Shown here: positions 23,717-32,075 of the stretch, one piece after another | Layout of the letters: each line of letters begins with the position of its first letter | How positions within the stretch are numbered: the stretch's first letter is position 1 | Origin: an uncultured Collinsella sp. | GTDB taxonomy: Bacteria > Actinomycetota > Coriobacteriia > Coriobacteriales > Coriobacteriaceae | DNA: 41,448 bases | Assembly (NCBI GenBank): GCA_900544645.1 | Contig: UQWG01000014.1 | Coordinates: 1-41,448, forward strand | Direction of reading: 5' to 3' | Made by a program: the position numbers and the translations under genes | Notes under the pieces: model-generated | Told to the model about the DNA's origin: nothing | What the model saw: the letters and a program-made list of their open reading frames with translations, nothing else | The model's database searches: none

Positions 23717-25123
23717 TTACTCTGTGGTGTCTTCGTCTTCGACAGGTTGGGGGAACACGGCGTCCTTGGGCATGGTGACCTTCGTCAGCGAGGTGAGCTT
23801 TTTGCTCAATGCCGTGTCCGTCTTGACCAGGTCGCTGAGCGTCACGATCTTGTAGCCGTCGGCAATGAGGCCGTCGATAATCTGCGGCAGCGCCTCGAGT
23901 GTCTGCTCGGCGCATTCGTCTCTATCGGTGAGCAGCACGATATTGCCCGGCGTCACCGAATCGAGCACCGTCGAGACTTGCTCGTCGGCACCGTTGAGCA
24001 GCCAGTCGCCCGAGTCAATATTCCACGAGACCACGGCGGAGACCAGGTCCATCGCATCAATCCAGTTTTGCTCGTCAAAGGCAGCGTAGGGAGCACGCAG
24101 TAGCATCGTCTTCACGCCGGTCGCCGACTTAATCGCATCGGTGCCTTTCGTGATCTGTTCGCGTACTGCCTCACGGTCCTGACCCTTGAGCGAATCGTCG
24201 CTGTAGCTGTTGGATCCGATCTCGCACCCGGCGTCGACAATCGCCTTGGCCGTGGCAGGCGAGGCCTCGGCCGCATCGCCCGAAAGGAAGAACGTCGCGG
24301 TGACGCCCTTTTCCTTGAGCACCTGCAAGATCTGCTTGGTGGCGCCGCTCGGACCCTCGTCAAACGTCAGCGCCACGTACTTTTTGTTGCCCTTGGGCGC
24401 CACGCTGGCGCACGCAACGACGCAATCGGTGGCGGGCACAACCTCGCCGCGGTCCTGCGTCTTGCCCGACTGCTCACCAACCCACACCTCGGAGCGGCCC
24501 TGGACACCCCACGTCTGCACATACTCGATAGCGCCCGTGCCCTCGACCTTGAGCTTGGGCACGATAACCGTAGCCTGAACCTCGTGCTTCTCGTAGGTGT
24601 TACGGCCATCCTTGACCGTCACCTTCTCGCCACCCTCAAGTTCGCGGCTATCCCATTTGCCCTGCTTCACGCGCTTGCCATCGACCTTCACCGACAGCTT
24701 TTCGCCCCCATGGCGCTTGAGCACGCTGTCATCGACGGCTAGCAGGTCGCCTGCGTCGTAGGTGTCAGTCAACTCCTGGTCGTCGATGAGGTTTTGTAGC
24801 GTAGAGCCGACGCGCACTGCGGTCTTCTGGCCGTTGAGCTCCACGTCCACGCTGCGGTTGACGTAGCCCACGACGGCAGCGATAAACAGCACGAGTGCGC
24901 AACCCACGGCGATGAGCGCATAGGGCAGGCGAGACGAACGACGGGGCGTACGGCTGTTGCCGATGCGAGCGCTGCGGTCGCTAAAGCCGCGGCTATGGTT
25001 GAGATACATCGCGCCGGGCTTACGGTGACGCTTGCGCTGACCGCTGGGCAGCTGCCCCAGATCGCGGCGCGCCGTCGGACGCGCGCCCGAACGCCCGTTT
25101 AAGCTGGATCCGTTTTGGCGCAT
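23717..25123 (-). CDS. NodB-fold polysaccharide deacetylase-like protein, metal site lost
   Basis: A 468-residue membrane-anchored protein. A basic cytoplasmic tail (1-65) precedes one helix (67-88). An extracytoplasmic beta-grasp region follows (about 92-180), similar to DUF348 domains of wall proteins. The NodB domain runs from about 248 to 435. Its motifs are altered: TFDDGP reads TFDEGP (253-258); the metal-binding HxxxH of motif 2 reads SNSYSDD (304-310), so both His are gone; motif 3 reads RAPY; motif 4 keeps NIDSGDW; motif 5 LxH reads LLTD with the catalytic His replaced by Thr (399). The frame is intact, so this looks like a binding or regulatory pseudoenzyme, not a decayed gene. The start follows GGGGGAGGG. 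It is probably monocistronic. Confidence 0.85.
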   Translation of the reverse strand: MRQNGSSLNGRSGARPTARRDLGQLPSGQRKRHRKPGAMYLNHSRGFSDRSARIGNSRTPRRSSRLPYALIAVGCALVLFIAAVVGYVNRSVDVELNGQKTAVRVGSTLQNLIDDQELTDTYDAGDLLAVDDSVLKRHGGEKLSVKVDGKRVKQGKWDSRELEGGEKVTVKDGRNTYEKHEVQATVIVPKLKVEGTGAIEYVQTWGVQGRSEVWVGEQSGKTQDRGEVVPATDCVVACASVAPKGNKKYVALTFDEGPSGATKQILQVLKEKGVTATFFLSGDAAEASPATAKAIVDAGCEIGSNSYSDDSLKGQDREAVREQITKGTDAIKSATGVKTMLLRAPYAAFDEQNWIDAMDLVSAVVSWNIDSGDWLLNGADEQVSTVLDSVTPGNIVLLTDRDECAEQTLEALPQIIDGLIADGYKIVTLSDLVKTDTALSKKLTSLTKVTMPKDAVFPQPVEDEDTTE

Positions 25124-25144
25124 GTGCCCTCCCCCATAAACACA

Positions 25145-25174
25145 GCAAGCCGGAGCAACAGGTCTCCGGCTTGC
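25145..25174 (-). terminator. Hairpin after the PRC-barrel gene
   Basis: GCAAGCCGGAG (25145-25155) pairs perfectly with CTCCGGCTTGC (25164-25174) around an 8-base loop. The T-tract on the minus strand is weak. Confidence 0.65.
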
Positions 25175-25195
25175 CTCCCATCATTTGGTACGTCG

Positions 25196-25951
25196 CTATT
25201 TTGTAGCTTTTGACGAGCCGCCACTCGCCTTTTGGTATTCGTCCTTAAAGGCCTTGAACATGCCGCGCGTCTTGCCGAGCTGCTTGCCCAGTGCGCGACT
25301 GCCCTTGTCCACGGCAACCGATCCCTTGTCGTCGAGCACCTTGGCGCCCTTTTTGACCTTGTCGCCCACCACGACGCTGGCCTCGGCGGCCTTGGCAGCC
25401 GCACCGCCCGAATACCCGAGCGACTTGACCTCGTCCGAGACGACCATCGCGCCGTTCTCGTAGCCGCGCAGCATCGTCGGCGGCACCTGCGTGTCACCGA
25501 CCAAAACACTCGAAGCAGCACCGGCGGTCACATAGAATGCCTGCACGATGCCCGAACGCGGCTTGAACTCCACATCCGAGCAATAGCCCACGACGTCGCC
25601 CGATTCCGTGCGCACGTCCATACCGACCCAGATGATGCAATCGTCCAGGTTGATGTCGAGGCGCTTGGCGGCGGCGGCATCGTACGTGTCCTTGACGTCA
25701 TCGACCGCAATGGCGCCCTCGTAGACACCAATGGCGTCGAGCGCTACGAATCGGTCGGGACGCTCGATCATGCCCGCGATATCGGACTGGCGGACCATAA
25801 AGCCGACCACGCGCGTACCGCCCGGGGTAAAGACCGGAAAGTGAATCTTTCCGAGCTTTTTAGGGCTGCGCGGCGTGCCGTCCTTTTTGGTGCGCTTGTC
25901 CTCGGTAGGCTTGCGATAGATCTTGGCGCCGACAAAATCCCCGGCGCGCAT
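25196..25951 (-). CDS. PRC-barrel domain protein
   Basis: A 251-residue soluble protein. Two PRC-barrel-like halves are visible: KIHFPVFTPGGTRVVGFMVRQ (about 34-55) and GMDVRTESGDVVGYCSDVEF (about 109-130). The C-terminal third is Lys/Ala/Gly-rich with a basic end (KSLGYSGGAAAKAAEASVVVGDKVKKGAK...). PRC barrels bind RNA, tetrapyrroles or partner proteins; no specific ligand can be deduced. The ATG overlaps the stop of the YtxH gene by one base (TAATG), so the two are translationally coupled and probably work together at the membrane. Confidence 0.8.
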   Translation of the reverse strand: MRAGDFVGAKIYRKPTEDKRTKKDGTPRSPKKLGKIHFPVFTPGGTRVVGFMVRQSDIAGMIERPDRFVALDAIGVYEGAIAVDDVKDTYDAAAAKRLDINLDDCIIWVGMDVRTESGDVVGYCSDVEFKPRSGIVQAFYVTAGAASSVLVGDTQVPPTMLRGYENGAMVVSDEVKSLGYSGGAAAKAAEASVVVGDKVKKGAKVLDDKGSVAVDKGSRALGKQLGKTRGMFKAFKDEYQKASGGSSKATK

Positions 25952-26340
25952 TATGCCTCGGTCGAGGGCTCCGCAGCCTCGGTATCAGCCTCGACGGCGT
26001 TCTCGACCACGACGTCGGCGGCAGGCGTCACGTTGCCGCCCGAAATGGCGTCGTTGAGCTGCTCGCGCAGCTGGTCCATGCGCTCGCGAGCCAGGTCGAC
26101 CTTGGCGCGTAGGTCGTCGGTCTTGGCGTCGACCATCGGGCCAAAGTCATTCACCGCAGCACGGGCCTCCTCGGCGCTGTGCTCGTAGGTGTCGCGCATA
26201 TTGTCCCAAGCGTCGTTGGCGATATCGGCAGCCATGGCGCGGGTCTCGGCGCCCGAGCGCGGGGCCAGAGCAACGCCGACAATAGCGCCGGCAGCGGCAC
26301 CAAAAAGTGCGCCGGAGACAAAGCTGAAAGTCTTACCCAT
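25951..26340 (-). CDS. YtxH-like membrane protein
   Basis: A 129-residue protein. MGKTFSFVSGALFGAAAGAIVGVALAPRSGAETR is the typical YtxH/GvpP-like glycine-zipper helix with the APRSG end. A long charged helix follows (about 40-100), likely a coiled coil, then an acidic tail. Such proteins are linked to general stress and cell-surface functions without known activity. I chose the ATG before GGT AAG, seven bases after GAGAGG; an ATG two codons upstream is possible. A -10 TATAAT lies 52 bases upstream. It is the first gene of a pair with the PRC-barrel gene. Confidence 0.82.
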   Translation of the reverse strand: MGKTFSFVSGALFGAAAGAIVGVALAPRSGAETRAMAADIANDAWDNMRDTYEHSAEEARAAVNDFGPMVDAKTDDLRAKVDLARERMDQLREQLNDAISGGNVTPAADVVVENAVEADTEAAEPSTEA

Positions 26341-26391
26341 GATCATTCCTCTCCTGCGGGCACGTCGGTGCCCACCGTTTGAATGCTGTCC

Positions 26392-26397
26392 ATTATA
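26392..26397 (-). promoter_or_regulatory. -10 box TATAAT of the YtxH/PRC operon
   Basis: A consensus TATAAT on the minus strand. The -35 is poor. The 5' untranslated region contains a small GGGCAC-cgac-GTGCCC hairpin (26358-26373). Confidence 0.5.
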
Positions 26398-26476
26398 CCC
26401 GCAGCGCATCACTTGCCGCTCCGCTCATCTGCGTACGGCAAAGGCGCAGGTACGTGATGGTGATAAACGCGTAGGC

Positions 26477-27310
26477 CTACTCCTGGGGCATAGCCGGCAT
26501 GGCCACCGTGGCACCCGGGTCCTCGCCGGCGCCGTCCACGAGCGGCAGGCCGCCCTCATGCGCAGGTCCTGCCGGAACCGTCGCCGCACCGCCAAAGACG
26601 GCAGCGGAGGCCTCGTGGTTCTCGGCAACCGCACCCTCGGTATCAATCGCCACCTGGGGCTCGTCGTCAAAGTTGGGGACGCCCTGGGGCTCGGTGGGAA
26701 CGGGCTCGGCGGTCGCATCGGCAACGGGCTCGGCGTCGACCGGCACATCGCCCTCGTCAGCGCCCTCGTCCTCGGCAGCATCTTCGCCGTTCGCAGCGGC
26801 GACGGCCTCGTGAGGATCCTTGCCCTCGGCCTCGGCGCGCATGCCCAGCACCAGGTTGCGCAGGCCCGCGACCGTGCCTTCCACGTCGGGGGCAGGCTGG
26901 TCGGCATGCAGATATGCCCAGTCCATCATAAAGGTGGCCGAAGACAGCGCACCGATGGCCAGCGCGTCGTCGGGACACGAAAGCTCAACCTCAAAAACGC
27001 GCTCGTCGTGCTCGCTTACGCGCGTGCGGCCGCACGAGATGCTACCGGCAAGACCGGTCTCGTTCATGAGCTCGACCGTCACATGCTCAAGCAGATGGCA
27101 AAGCTCGGTCTGGCCCATGCAGTCCTGGAACTCGCGGCCGGAATCACCCAGGCACAGGTGCTTGGCAATCGCCGGCACCAGGTAATACACGCGCGCCGTA
27201 GCCTCGATATCCTCCGAGGTCATGAGCGGCATGCCGGGGTTCACCAGCACGTGCGCGCAGATCTTGTCCTCGCTGACGGTGACCTTAAGGATGTTGAACA
27301 GGCCTGCCAT
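26477..27310 (-). CDS. Orphan cyanophycin-synthetase N-domain-like protein
   Basis: A 277-residue protein. Residues about 40-135 resemble the N-terminal domain of cyanophycin synthetase: LVPAIAKHLCLGDSG, then ELCHLLEHVTVELMNETGLAG, then CGRTRVSEHDERVFEVEL, parallel to the GHIVEHIALELQ and FGRTRETSTPGIYNVVFEY blocks recalled from CphA. The HxxEH pattern is kept (HLLEH). No ATP-grasp or Mur-ligase domain follows; the rest (about 150-277) is acidic and rich in Ala, Glu and Pro, likely disordered. Nothing nearby suggests cyanophycin metabolism. A hydrolase or polymer-binding role is possible but unproven. The start follows GGGGAGAGTT. The gene lies 24 bases after the CNNM gene, probably in the same operon. 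Confidence 0.65.
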   Translation of the reverse strand: MAGLFNILKVTVSEDKICAHVLVNPGMPLMTSEDIEATARVYYLVPAIAKHLCLGDSGREFQDCMGQTELCHLLEHVTVELMNETGLAGSISCGRTRVSEHDERVFEVELSCPDDALAIGALSSATFMMDWAYLHADQPAPDVEGTVAGLRNLVLGMRAEAEGKDPHEAVAAANGEDAAEDEGADEGDVPVDAEPVADATAEPVPTEPQGVPNFDDEPQVAIDTEGAVAENHEASAAVFGGAATVPAGPAHEGGLPLVDGAGEDPGATVAMPAMPQE

Positions 27311-27334
27311 AACTCTCCCCTACTCTTCCTTGTC

Positions 27335-28708
27335 CTACTCGTCGCCGTCATGCGGATTCGCGGAACCCGCACCCGACGTCGTCGGCTCGTCTACCGAAGA
27401 CTCGGAATCCTTCTTATCGGTTTCGGCCGGAGCGATCACGCGAATGAGCGAGATGCGCTGGCCACGCATCGACTGCACTTTAAACTTGTACCCCGCAACC
27501 TCAAACACCTCTCCGATGTCGGGCACCGAGTCGCAAAGCTCCAAAATCCAGCCGGCGATGGTCTCATAATCATCGCTTTCCTCAAGCGGCCAACCAAGCT
27601 CAATCGCGTCATCGCACGAAAAACGCCCATCAACGAGCCACTCGCGGCGCGAAAGGCGCGTGAGATACTTGTTGTCGGGGTCGAACTCGTCCTCGATCTC
27701 GCCGACGATCTCCTCGACGATATCCTCGATGGTGATGATGCCGGCCGTGCCGCCGTACTCGTCCACAACCACCACGATCTGGTCGTGCGAGGTCTGCATC
27801 TCGGACAGCAGCGGCAGGATATCCTTGGTGTCGGGCACAAAGGTGGCGTCGCGCAAAAAGCCGGCGATGGGCTGGTCACCCTTGCCGTCGAGCGCGGGTT
27901 GGATCAGGTCCTTGATGTGCGCGATGCCGGCGACGTTGTCGGGATCCTCGTGATAGACGGGGATGCGGCTGAAGCCGGTCTGGCGCATGGTGGACAGCAC
28001 GTCGGCGACCGTTTCGTCGTCCTCGCACATGGTGGTGTCCACGCGCGGCACCATGACCTCGCGGGCAACGGTGTCGCCTAGGTCGAAGATCTCGTGGATC
28101 ATGCGCTTTTCCTCGTCGAGCAGGTCGTCCTGCTCCGAGACCATGTACTTGATCTCTTCTTCCGAGACGTTTTGGCGGTCGTCGGCGCTCTTGATGCGTA
28201 GGATGCGGGCCAGGCCATCGGAGCAGGCGCCGGTCAGCCACACGAGCGGACGGGCGATCTTTTGGAAAAACGACAACGGTCCCACGACCTGCTTGGATAC
28301 GCCCTCGGCATTGGCCAGACCAATGCGCTTGGGCACAAGCTCGCCAATCACGATGGACACGAAGGCGACCGCGACGGTGATGATGACCGGCGCCAGGCCG
28401 CGCGCGATGGCGGAGAGCGGCGCGATGCCAAAGCTCATGAGCCACGTGGCGAGTGGGTCGGACAGACTCGTCGAGGCGACGGCGGACGAGGCGAAGCCCA
28501 CGAGTGTGATGGCGACCTGGATGGTGGCGAGCAGCTGGTCGGAGTCGGCAGCCAGCTTAATGGCACGCTCGGCGCGCTTGTCGCCTTCCTCGGCCTCATG
28601 CTCCAGCACGGCGCGCTTGGCCGTGGTGAGCGCCATCTCGGACATAGAGAAGTAGCCGTTGATGAGGGTCAAAACGAGGGTGGTGATAAGGGAGATGGTT
28701 ATGTCCAT
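27335..28708 (-). CDS. CNNM/CorC-family membrane protein (DUF21-CBS-CorC_HlyC)
   Basis: A 457-residue protein of the hemolysin C/CorC/CNNM family, linked to Mg2+ or Co2+ efflux. The DUF21 membrane domain covers about 1-195, with NGYFSMSEMALTTAKRA and GELVPKRIGLANAE. A CBS pair (about 210-335) has VMVPRVDTTMCEDDETVADVL and VVDEYGGTAGIITIEDIVEEIVGEIEDE. The CorC_HlyC domain follows (about 345-430), then an acidic, variable tail. All expected parts are present. The ribosome binding site is weak. Together with mgtA and the NRMT operon it points to extensive Mg2+ control in this region. Confidence 0.92.
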   Translation of the reverse strand: MDITISLITTLVLTLINGYFSMSEMALTTAKRAVLEHEAEEGDKRAERAIKLAADSDQLLATIQVAITLVGFASSAVASTSLSDPLATWLMSFGIAPLSAIARGLAPVIITVAVAFVSIVIGELVPKRIGLANAEGVSKQVVGPLSFFQKIARPLVWLTGACSDGLARILRIKSADDRQNVSEEEIKYMVSEQDDLLDEEKRMIHEIFDLGDTVAREVMVPRVDTTMCEDDETVADVLSTMRQTGFSRIPVYHEDPDNVAGIAHIKDLIQPALDGKGDQPIAGFLRDATFVPDTKDILPLLSEMQTSHDQIVVVVDEYGGTAGIITIEDIVEEIVGEIEDEFDPDNKYLTRLSRREWLVDGRFSCDDAIELGWPLEESDDYETIAGWILELCDSVPDIGEVFEVAGYKFKVQSMRGQRISLIRVIAPAETDKKDSESSVDEPTTSGAGSANPHDGDE

Positions 28709-28816
28709 CGGGAGTTTCTCGAACCTCCAAGATTCGGGACGTCGGATTAAAACGTTGGTGGCGGATACGGCAATTGCACTGGCGACCGAGCGGGGGCACG
28801 GGCGCTGGCGTGGTCG

Positions 28817-29500
28817 CTAGATTACGAAGAGGATCACCGCCATGAACTGGAAGATACTGCCGGCGAGCACCCACAAGTGAAACACACTGTGCAGGTAGCG
28901 CACGTTTTTGGCGATATAGAACGGCACGCCCGCGGTGTAGCACACGCCGCCGACGGCGAGCAGGGCAAGTGCCACGGGGTTGAGCAGCGCCACAAGTTCG
29001 GGCAGCTTAAAGACAACGAGCCAGCCCATCAGCAGGTAGACCAGGCCGCTTACCCAGTGCGGTTGACGCTCGCGTAGGAAGCACTCGAGGGCGATGCCGA
29101 TAATGGCGATGGCCCATACGGCAAAGAACAGCGCAGGGCCGCCGTCGTTTGCGAGCGTGATAAGGCAAAACGGCGTATAGCTGCCCGCAATGAGCAGGTA
29201 GATGCAGCTGTGGTCGATGATGCGAAACACGCGCTTGGCGCGCGCGGGCTGAATCGCGTGGTAGAGCGTGGAGGCTAGGTATTCGAGGATAATGCTGACG
29301 CCATAGACAATCGCCGCGGCCATATGGGCCGGGCCTCCGCCGCGCAGGGCGGCGAATACGATCAGGAGCACCAGGCCCGCGATACCCAGCAGGCAGCCGA
29401 CACCATGGGTGACGGAGTTCATGATCTCCTCGCCCACTGTGTAGTGTGGAACGGCCGCGGTCTTGGGTCGCGGCTTAGAACTGTCGCTCGAATCGGACAT
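28817..29500 (-). CDS. Hemolysin III / PAQR-family membrane protein
   Basis: A 227-residue protein with seven helices. Typical motifs are VGEEIMNSVTHGVGCLLGIAG, YGVSIILEYLASTLYHAI (the S...H metal-site region), RIIDHSCIYLLIAGSYTPF and LHSVFHLWVLAGSIFQF with the C-terminal His pair. The PAQR fold carries a Zn site and has been proposed to act as a hydrolase; the hemolysin name is historical. I chose the ATG at MSDSSDSSKPRPK; a TTG six codons upstream precedes it. It lies 108 bases before the CNNM gene on the same strand, possibly separately transcribed. Confidence 0.9.
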   Translation of the reverse strand: MSDSSDSSKPRPKTAAVPHYTVGEEIMNSVTHGVGCLLGIAGLVLLIVFAALRGGGPAHMAAAIVYGVSIILEYLASTLYHAIQPARAKRVFRIIDHSCIYLLIAGSYTPFCLITLANDGGPALFFAVWAIAIIGIALECFLRERQPHWVSGLVYLLMGWLVVFKLPELVALLNPVALALLAVGGVCYTAGVPFYIAKNVRYLHSVFHLWVLAGSIFQFMAVILFVI

Positions 29501-29608
29501 GCCGGTTACATCCTCCAACGTAAAGAGTTCTCAACACTATATCAAAGCGTCTAGGTACGTGCGAAATTTGCACCATACGTGACCCTTTGTTTACCCATTC
29601 TTTGCCTG

Positions 29609-29637
29609 TTGACGCATCAACGGCGAACGTCCATAAT
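29609..29637 (+). promoter_or_regulatory. Strong sigma-70-type promoter of the hydrolase gene
   Basis: TTGACG (29609-29614), 17-base spacer, CATAAT (29632-29637). GTTGA-cgca-TCAAC symmetry covers the -35, and a GATG-tattaa-CATC inverted repeat lies downstream in the leader; either could be an operator. Confidence 0.65.
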
Positions 29638-29686
29638 GCGCTTGCATTAAATGTTGATGTATTAACATCTTATAGGAGAATACCGC

Positions 29687-30652
29687 ATGGCTCAAAACGC
29701 ACGTTCCCATCGAAAGCTCAAGATAACCGGCATCGTTGCACTGGTGGTTGTCGTTGCGCTGCTCGGATTTGCCGGCAACTTTCTGTTTGACTTCGCGCTG
29801 AATCCCCGCGCGCCATACACCATGAAGATGATGCAGGATAGCAAGAACGACAAAGAAGGTGAGCAGCCGGATGCCGAGGATACCGAGGCGCGGGCATGGT
29901 TTAAAGAGAACCGCAAGAGCAGCAACCTCACCGCGGACGACGGGACCGAGCTTGCCGCCTGGTATTTTGCTGCGTCGGAGAGCACGCACGACTACGCCGT
30001 CTGCCTGCATGGATATACCAACGAGCCCATCGGTATGGCCCGATACGCCAAACGCTTCCACGACCGTGGCATGAACGTACTCGCACCCGCCGCCCGCGCC
30101 CACGAGCGCTCCGGCGGCGACTATATCGGCATGGGCTGGCCCGAGCGCCTCGACATCATCGCATGGATCGAGCGAATCGTTCAGGCCGACCCCAAGGCGC
30201 GCATCCTGGTCTTTGGCGAATCCATGGGCGCGGCGACCGCCATGAACGTCGCGGGGGAACCTCTGCCCGCAAACGTGAAATGCATTATCGAGGACTGCGG
30301 TTATACGAGTGTTTGGGACGAGTTTTCTCTGCAGCTCAAGGACGTGTTCGGCCTGCCCAGCTTTCCCTTGCTCGATGTAGCAAACTTGGTGTGCAACGTG
30401 CGCGCGGGCTACGACTTTCATAAGGCGAGCAGCGTGGAACAGCTCAAGCGCGCGACGGTTCCCATGCTGTTTATCCACGGTGACCAAGACACCTTTGTGC
30501 CGTACAGCATGCTCGACCAAAACTACGACGCGTGCGCCAGCAAGGTCAAGCAAAAGCTCACCGTCCATGGCGCCACCCACGCCAAGAGCGCGCAGGTCGA
30601 CCCCGAACTCTACTGGAACACGGTCGACGACTTCCTCGACGAGTATTTTTAG
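29687..30652 (+). CDS. Alpha/beta hydrolase, membrane-anchored
   Basis: A 321-residue hydrolase with one N-terminal helix (about 11-35) that anchors it in the membrane, active domain outside. The fold shows CLHGYTNEP at the oxyanion region, RAHERSGGDYIGMGWPERLDI, the nucleophile elbow FGESMGAAT, HGDQDTFVPY with the acid Asp, and the catalytic His in HGATHAKS. It resembles the BEM46/YfhR-type group of peptidase-like or esterase hydrolases. The substrate is unknown. The start follows AGGAGAATACCGC. The gene stands alone between a strong promoter and a strong terminator. Confidence 0.9.
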   Translation: MAQNARSHRKLKITGIVALVVVVALLGFAGNFLFDFALNPRAPYTMKMMQDSKNDKEGEQPDAEDTEARAWFKENRKSSNLTADDGTELAAWYFAASESTHDYAVCLHGYTNEPIGMARYAKRFHDRGMNVLAPAARAHERSGGDYIGMGWPERLDIIAWIERIVQADPKARILVFGESMGAATAMNVAGEPLPANVKCIIEDCGYTSVWDEFSLQLKDVFGLPSFPLLDVANLVCNVRAGYDFHKASSVEQLKRATVPMLFIHGDQDTFVPYSMLDQNYDACASKVKQKLTVHGATHAKSAQVDPELYWNTVDDFLDEYF

Positions 30653-30698
30653 GCAAATAGTACGGTTTACTGGCCTATCTGACCCCCTAGCACTTCCG

Positions 30699-30737
30699 AA
30701 AAGCCGCCCGTGGGCACTGTGCTCACGGGCGGCTTTT
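30699..30737. terminator. Strong bidirectional terminator
   Basis: AAAAGCCGCCCGTG (30699-30712) pairs perfectly with CACGGGCGGCTTTT (30724-30737), with a further GCA/TGC pair inside. The T-run at each end serves both the hydrolase gene and the convergent DUF362 gene. Confidence 0.9.
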
Positions 30738-30785
30738 GCTAACAGTTGTGCTACAAAGGCGCTTGTTTTGTCTAATAGCTAGGTG

Positions 30786-31991
30786 CTACTTGACCTCGAT
30801 GAGCTCGTACTTGCTCGTGCCCAGGCCGATCTTCTCGGCGTGCGCGATGCACACGCGCCAGTCGGTGTCGGGATGCGTGATGCAGAAGGGGTCCTTGGCC
30901 TGCTCGCCCTCCAGATGCTCGTGATTGTGCTCCATCTTGGCAGCACTATCGGTGAGCTCGGTGTTGGGCAGCGGCTCGGATGCCATGACGGCATCGGCGC
31001 AGGCCTGGTCGATGGCGACCGGGTCGAAGCTCGCGAACATGCCGATGTCGTTGACGATAGGCGTATCGTTTTCGGGATGGCAGTCGCAGTTGGGACTGAT
31101 GTCCATGGCAAGCGAGATGTGGAAGCTCGGGCGGCCGTCGACGACGGCCTTGGTGTACTCGGCAATCTTGCAGTTGAGCACGTCGGCCGCGGCGTCATAG
31201 CCGGGCTTGATGCAGTCCTGGTTGCATGCCGCAATGCAGCGTCCGCAGCCCACGCAGCGATCATGGTCGATGGCGGCCACGTGCACCGTGCGAGTAGCGC
31301 CGCTGGCAAGCTCGCGCTCGCGGGTGTCGTCAAACGAGATAGCGTTGTGCGCGCAGATCTTTTCGCAGGCACGGCAGCCAACGCAGTGCTCGGTCGCGAC
31401 GTTCGGCTTGCCGGCGGCATGCTGCTCCATCTTGCCGGCACGGCTGCCACCTCCCATGCCCAGGTTCTTCATGGCGCCGCCAAAACCGGCCTGCTCATGG
31501 CCCTTAAAGTGGGTGAGGCTGATCACGATATCGGCATCCATGAGCGCTTGACCGATCTTGGCCTCGTGTACGTACTCGCCGCCCTCGACCGGGACAAGTG
31601 CCTCGTCGGTGCCCTTGAGGCCGTCGGCGATGATGATCTGGCAACCCGTGGCATACGGGGTAAAGCCGTTCTGATAAGCGGTATCGATGTGCTCGAGCGC
31701 GTTTTTGCGGCTACCGACGTAGAGCGTGTTGCAGTCGGTGAGGAAGGGCTTGCCGCCCAGCTCCTTCACGACATCCGCGACGGCGCGGGCGTAGTTGGGG
31801 CGCAAAAAGCTCAGGTTGCCCAGCTCGCCAAAGTGAATCTTGATAGCGACGAACTTGTTCTCAAAGTCGATCTGCTCAATACCGGCGTGACGGATGAGGC
31901 GCTTGAGCTTGTCGAGCTGGCTCTCGCGAGCATGCGTGCGCAGGTTGGTGAAGTACACCTTAGCGGGTGCTGCGGGTGCAGTTGCGGTCAT
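30786..31991 (-). CDS. DUF362 protein with two 4Fe-4S clusters
   Basis: A 401-residue iron-sulfur protein. The DUF362 domain covers most of the chain, with KVYFTNLR at the start, VAIKIHFGELGNLSFLRP, DCNTLYVGSRKNA and LTHFKGHEQAGFGGAMKNLGMGGGS. Two ferredoxin motifs, CVGCRACEKIC (about 204) and CVGCGRCIAAC (about 248), bind two 4Fe-4S clusters. Homologues are common in anaerobes with unknown redox partners. The start follows GAGGGG. An upstream direct repeat of AGTTAAAG at 11-base spacing suggests control by an OmpR/PhoB-type regulator. Single gene. Confidence 0.93.
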   Translation of the reverse strand: MTATAPAAPAKVYFTNLRTHARESQLDKLKRLIRHAGIEQIDFENKFVAIKIHFGELGNLSFLRPNYARAVADVVKELGGKPFLTDCNTLYVGSRKNALEHIDTAYQNGFTPYATGCQIIIADGLKGTDEALVPVEGGEYVHEAKIGQALMDADIVISLTHFKGHEQAGFGGAMKNLGMGGGSRAGKMEQHAAGKPNVATEHCVGCRACEKICAHNAISFDDTRERELASGATRTVHVAAIDHDRCVGCGRCIAACNQDCIKPGYDAAADVLNCKIAEYTKAVVDGRPSFHISLAMDISPNCDCHPENDTPIVNDIGMFASFDPVAIDQACADAVMASEPLPNTELTDSAAKMEHNHEHLEGEQAKDPFCITHPDTDWRVCIAHAEKIGLGTSKYELIEVK

Positions 31992-32041
31992 AGATATATC
32001 CCCTCGGTCTATATGGCGTTACAGACATAGAGGATGGTACC

Positions 32042-32060
32042 AGTTAAAGCAGAGTTAAAG
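32042..32060. promoter_or_regulatory. 11-bp-spaced direct repeat upstream of DUF362 gene
   Basis: AGTTAAAG occurs at 32042-32049 and 32053-32060. On the minus strand this is CTTTAACT twice, within a TTGACT -35-like context. Direct repeats one helical turn apart are typical of OmpR/PhoB-family binding sites. Confidence 0.35.
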
Positions 32061-32075
32061 TCAAGTACGGAACCT

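Noticed and set aside
23717..25123. Frameshift or decay of a deacetylase gene
   Set aside because: The frame is continuous over 468 codons with a good ribosome binding site and normal composition, so the substitutions look selected, not random.
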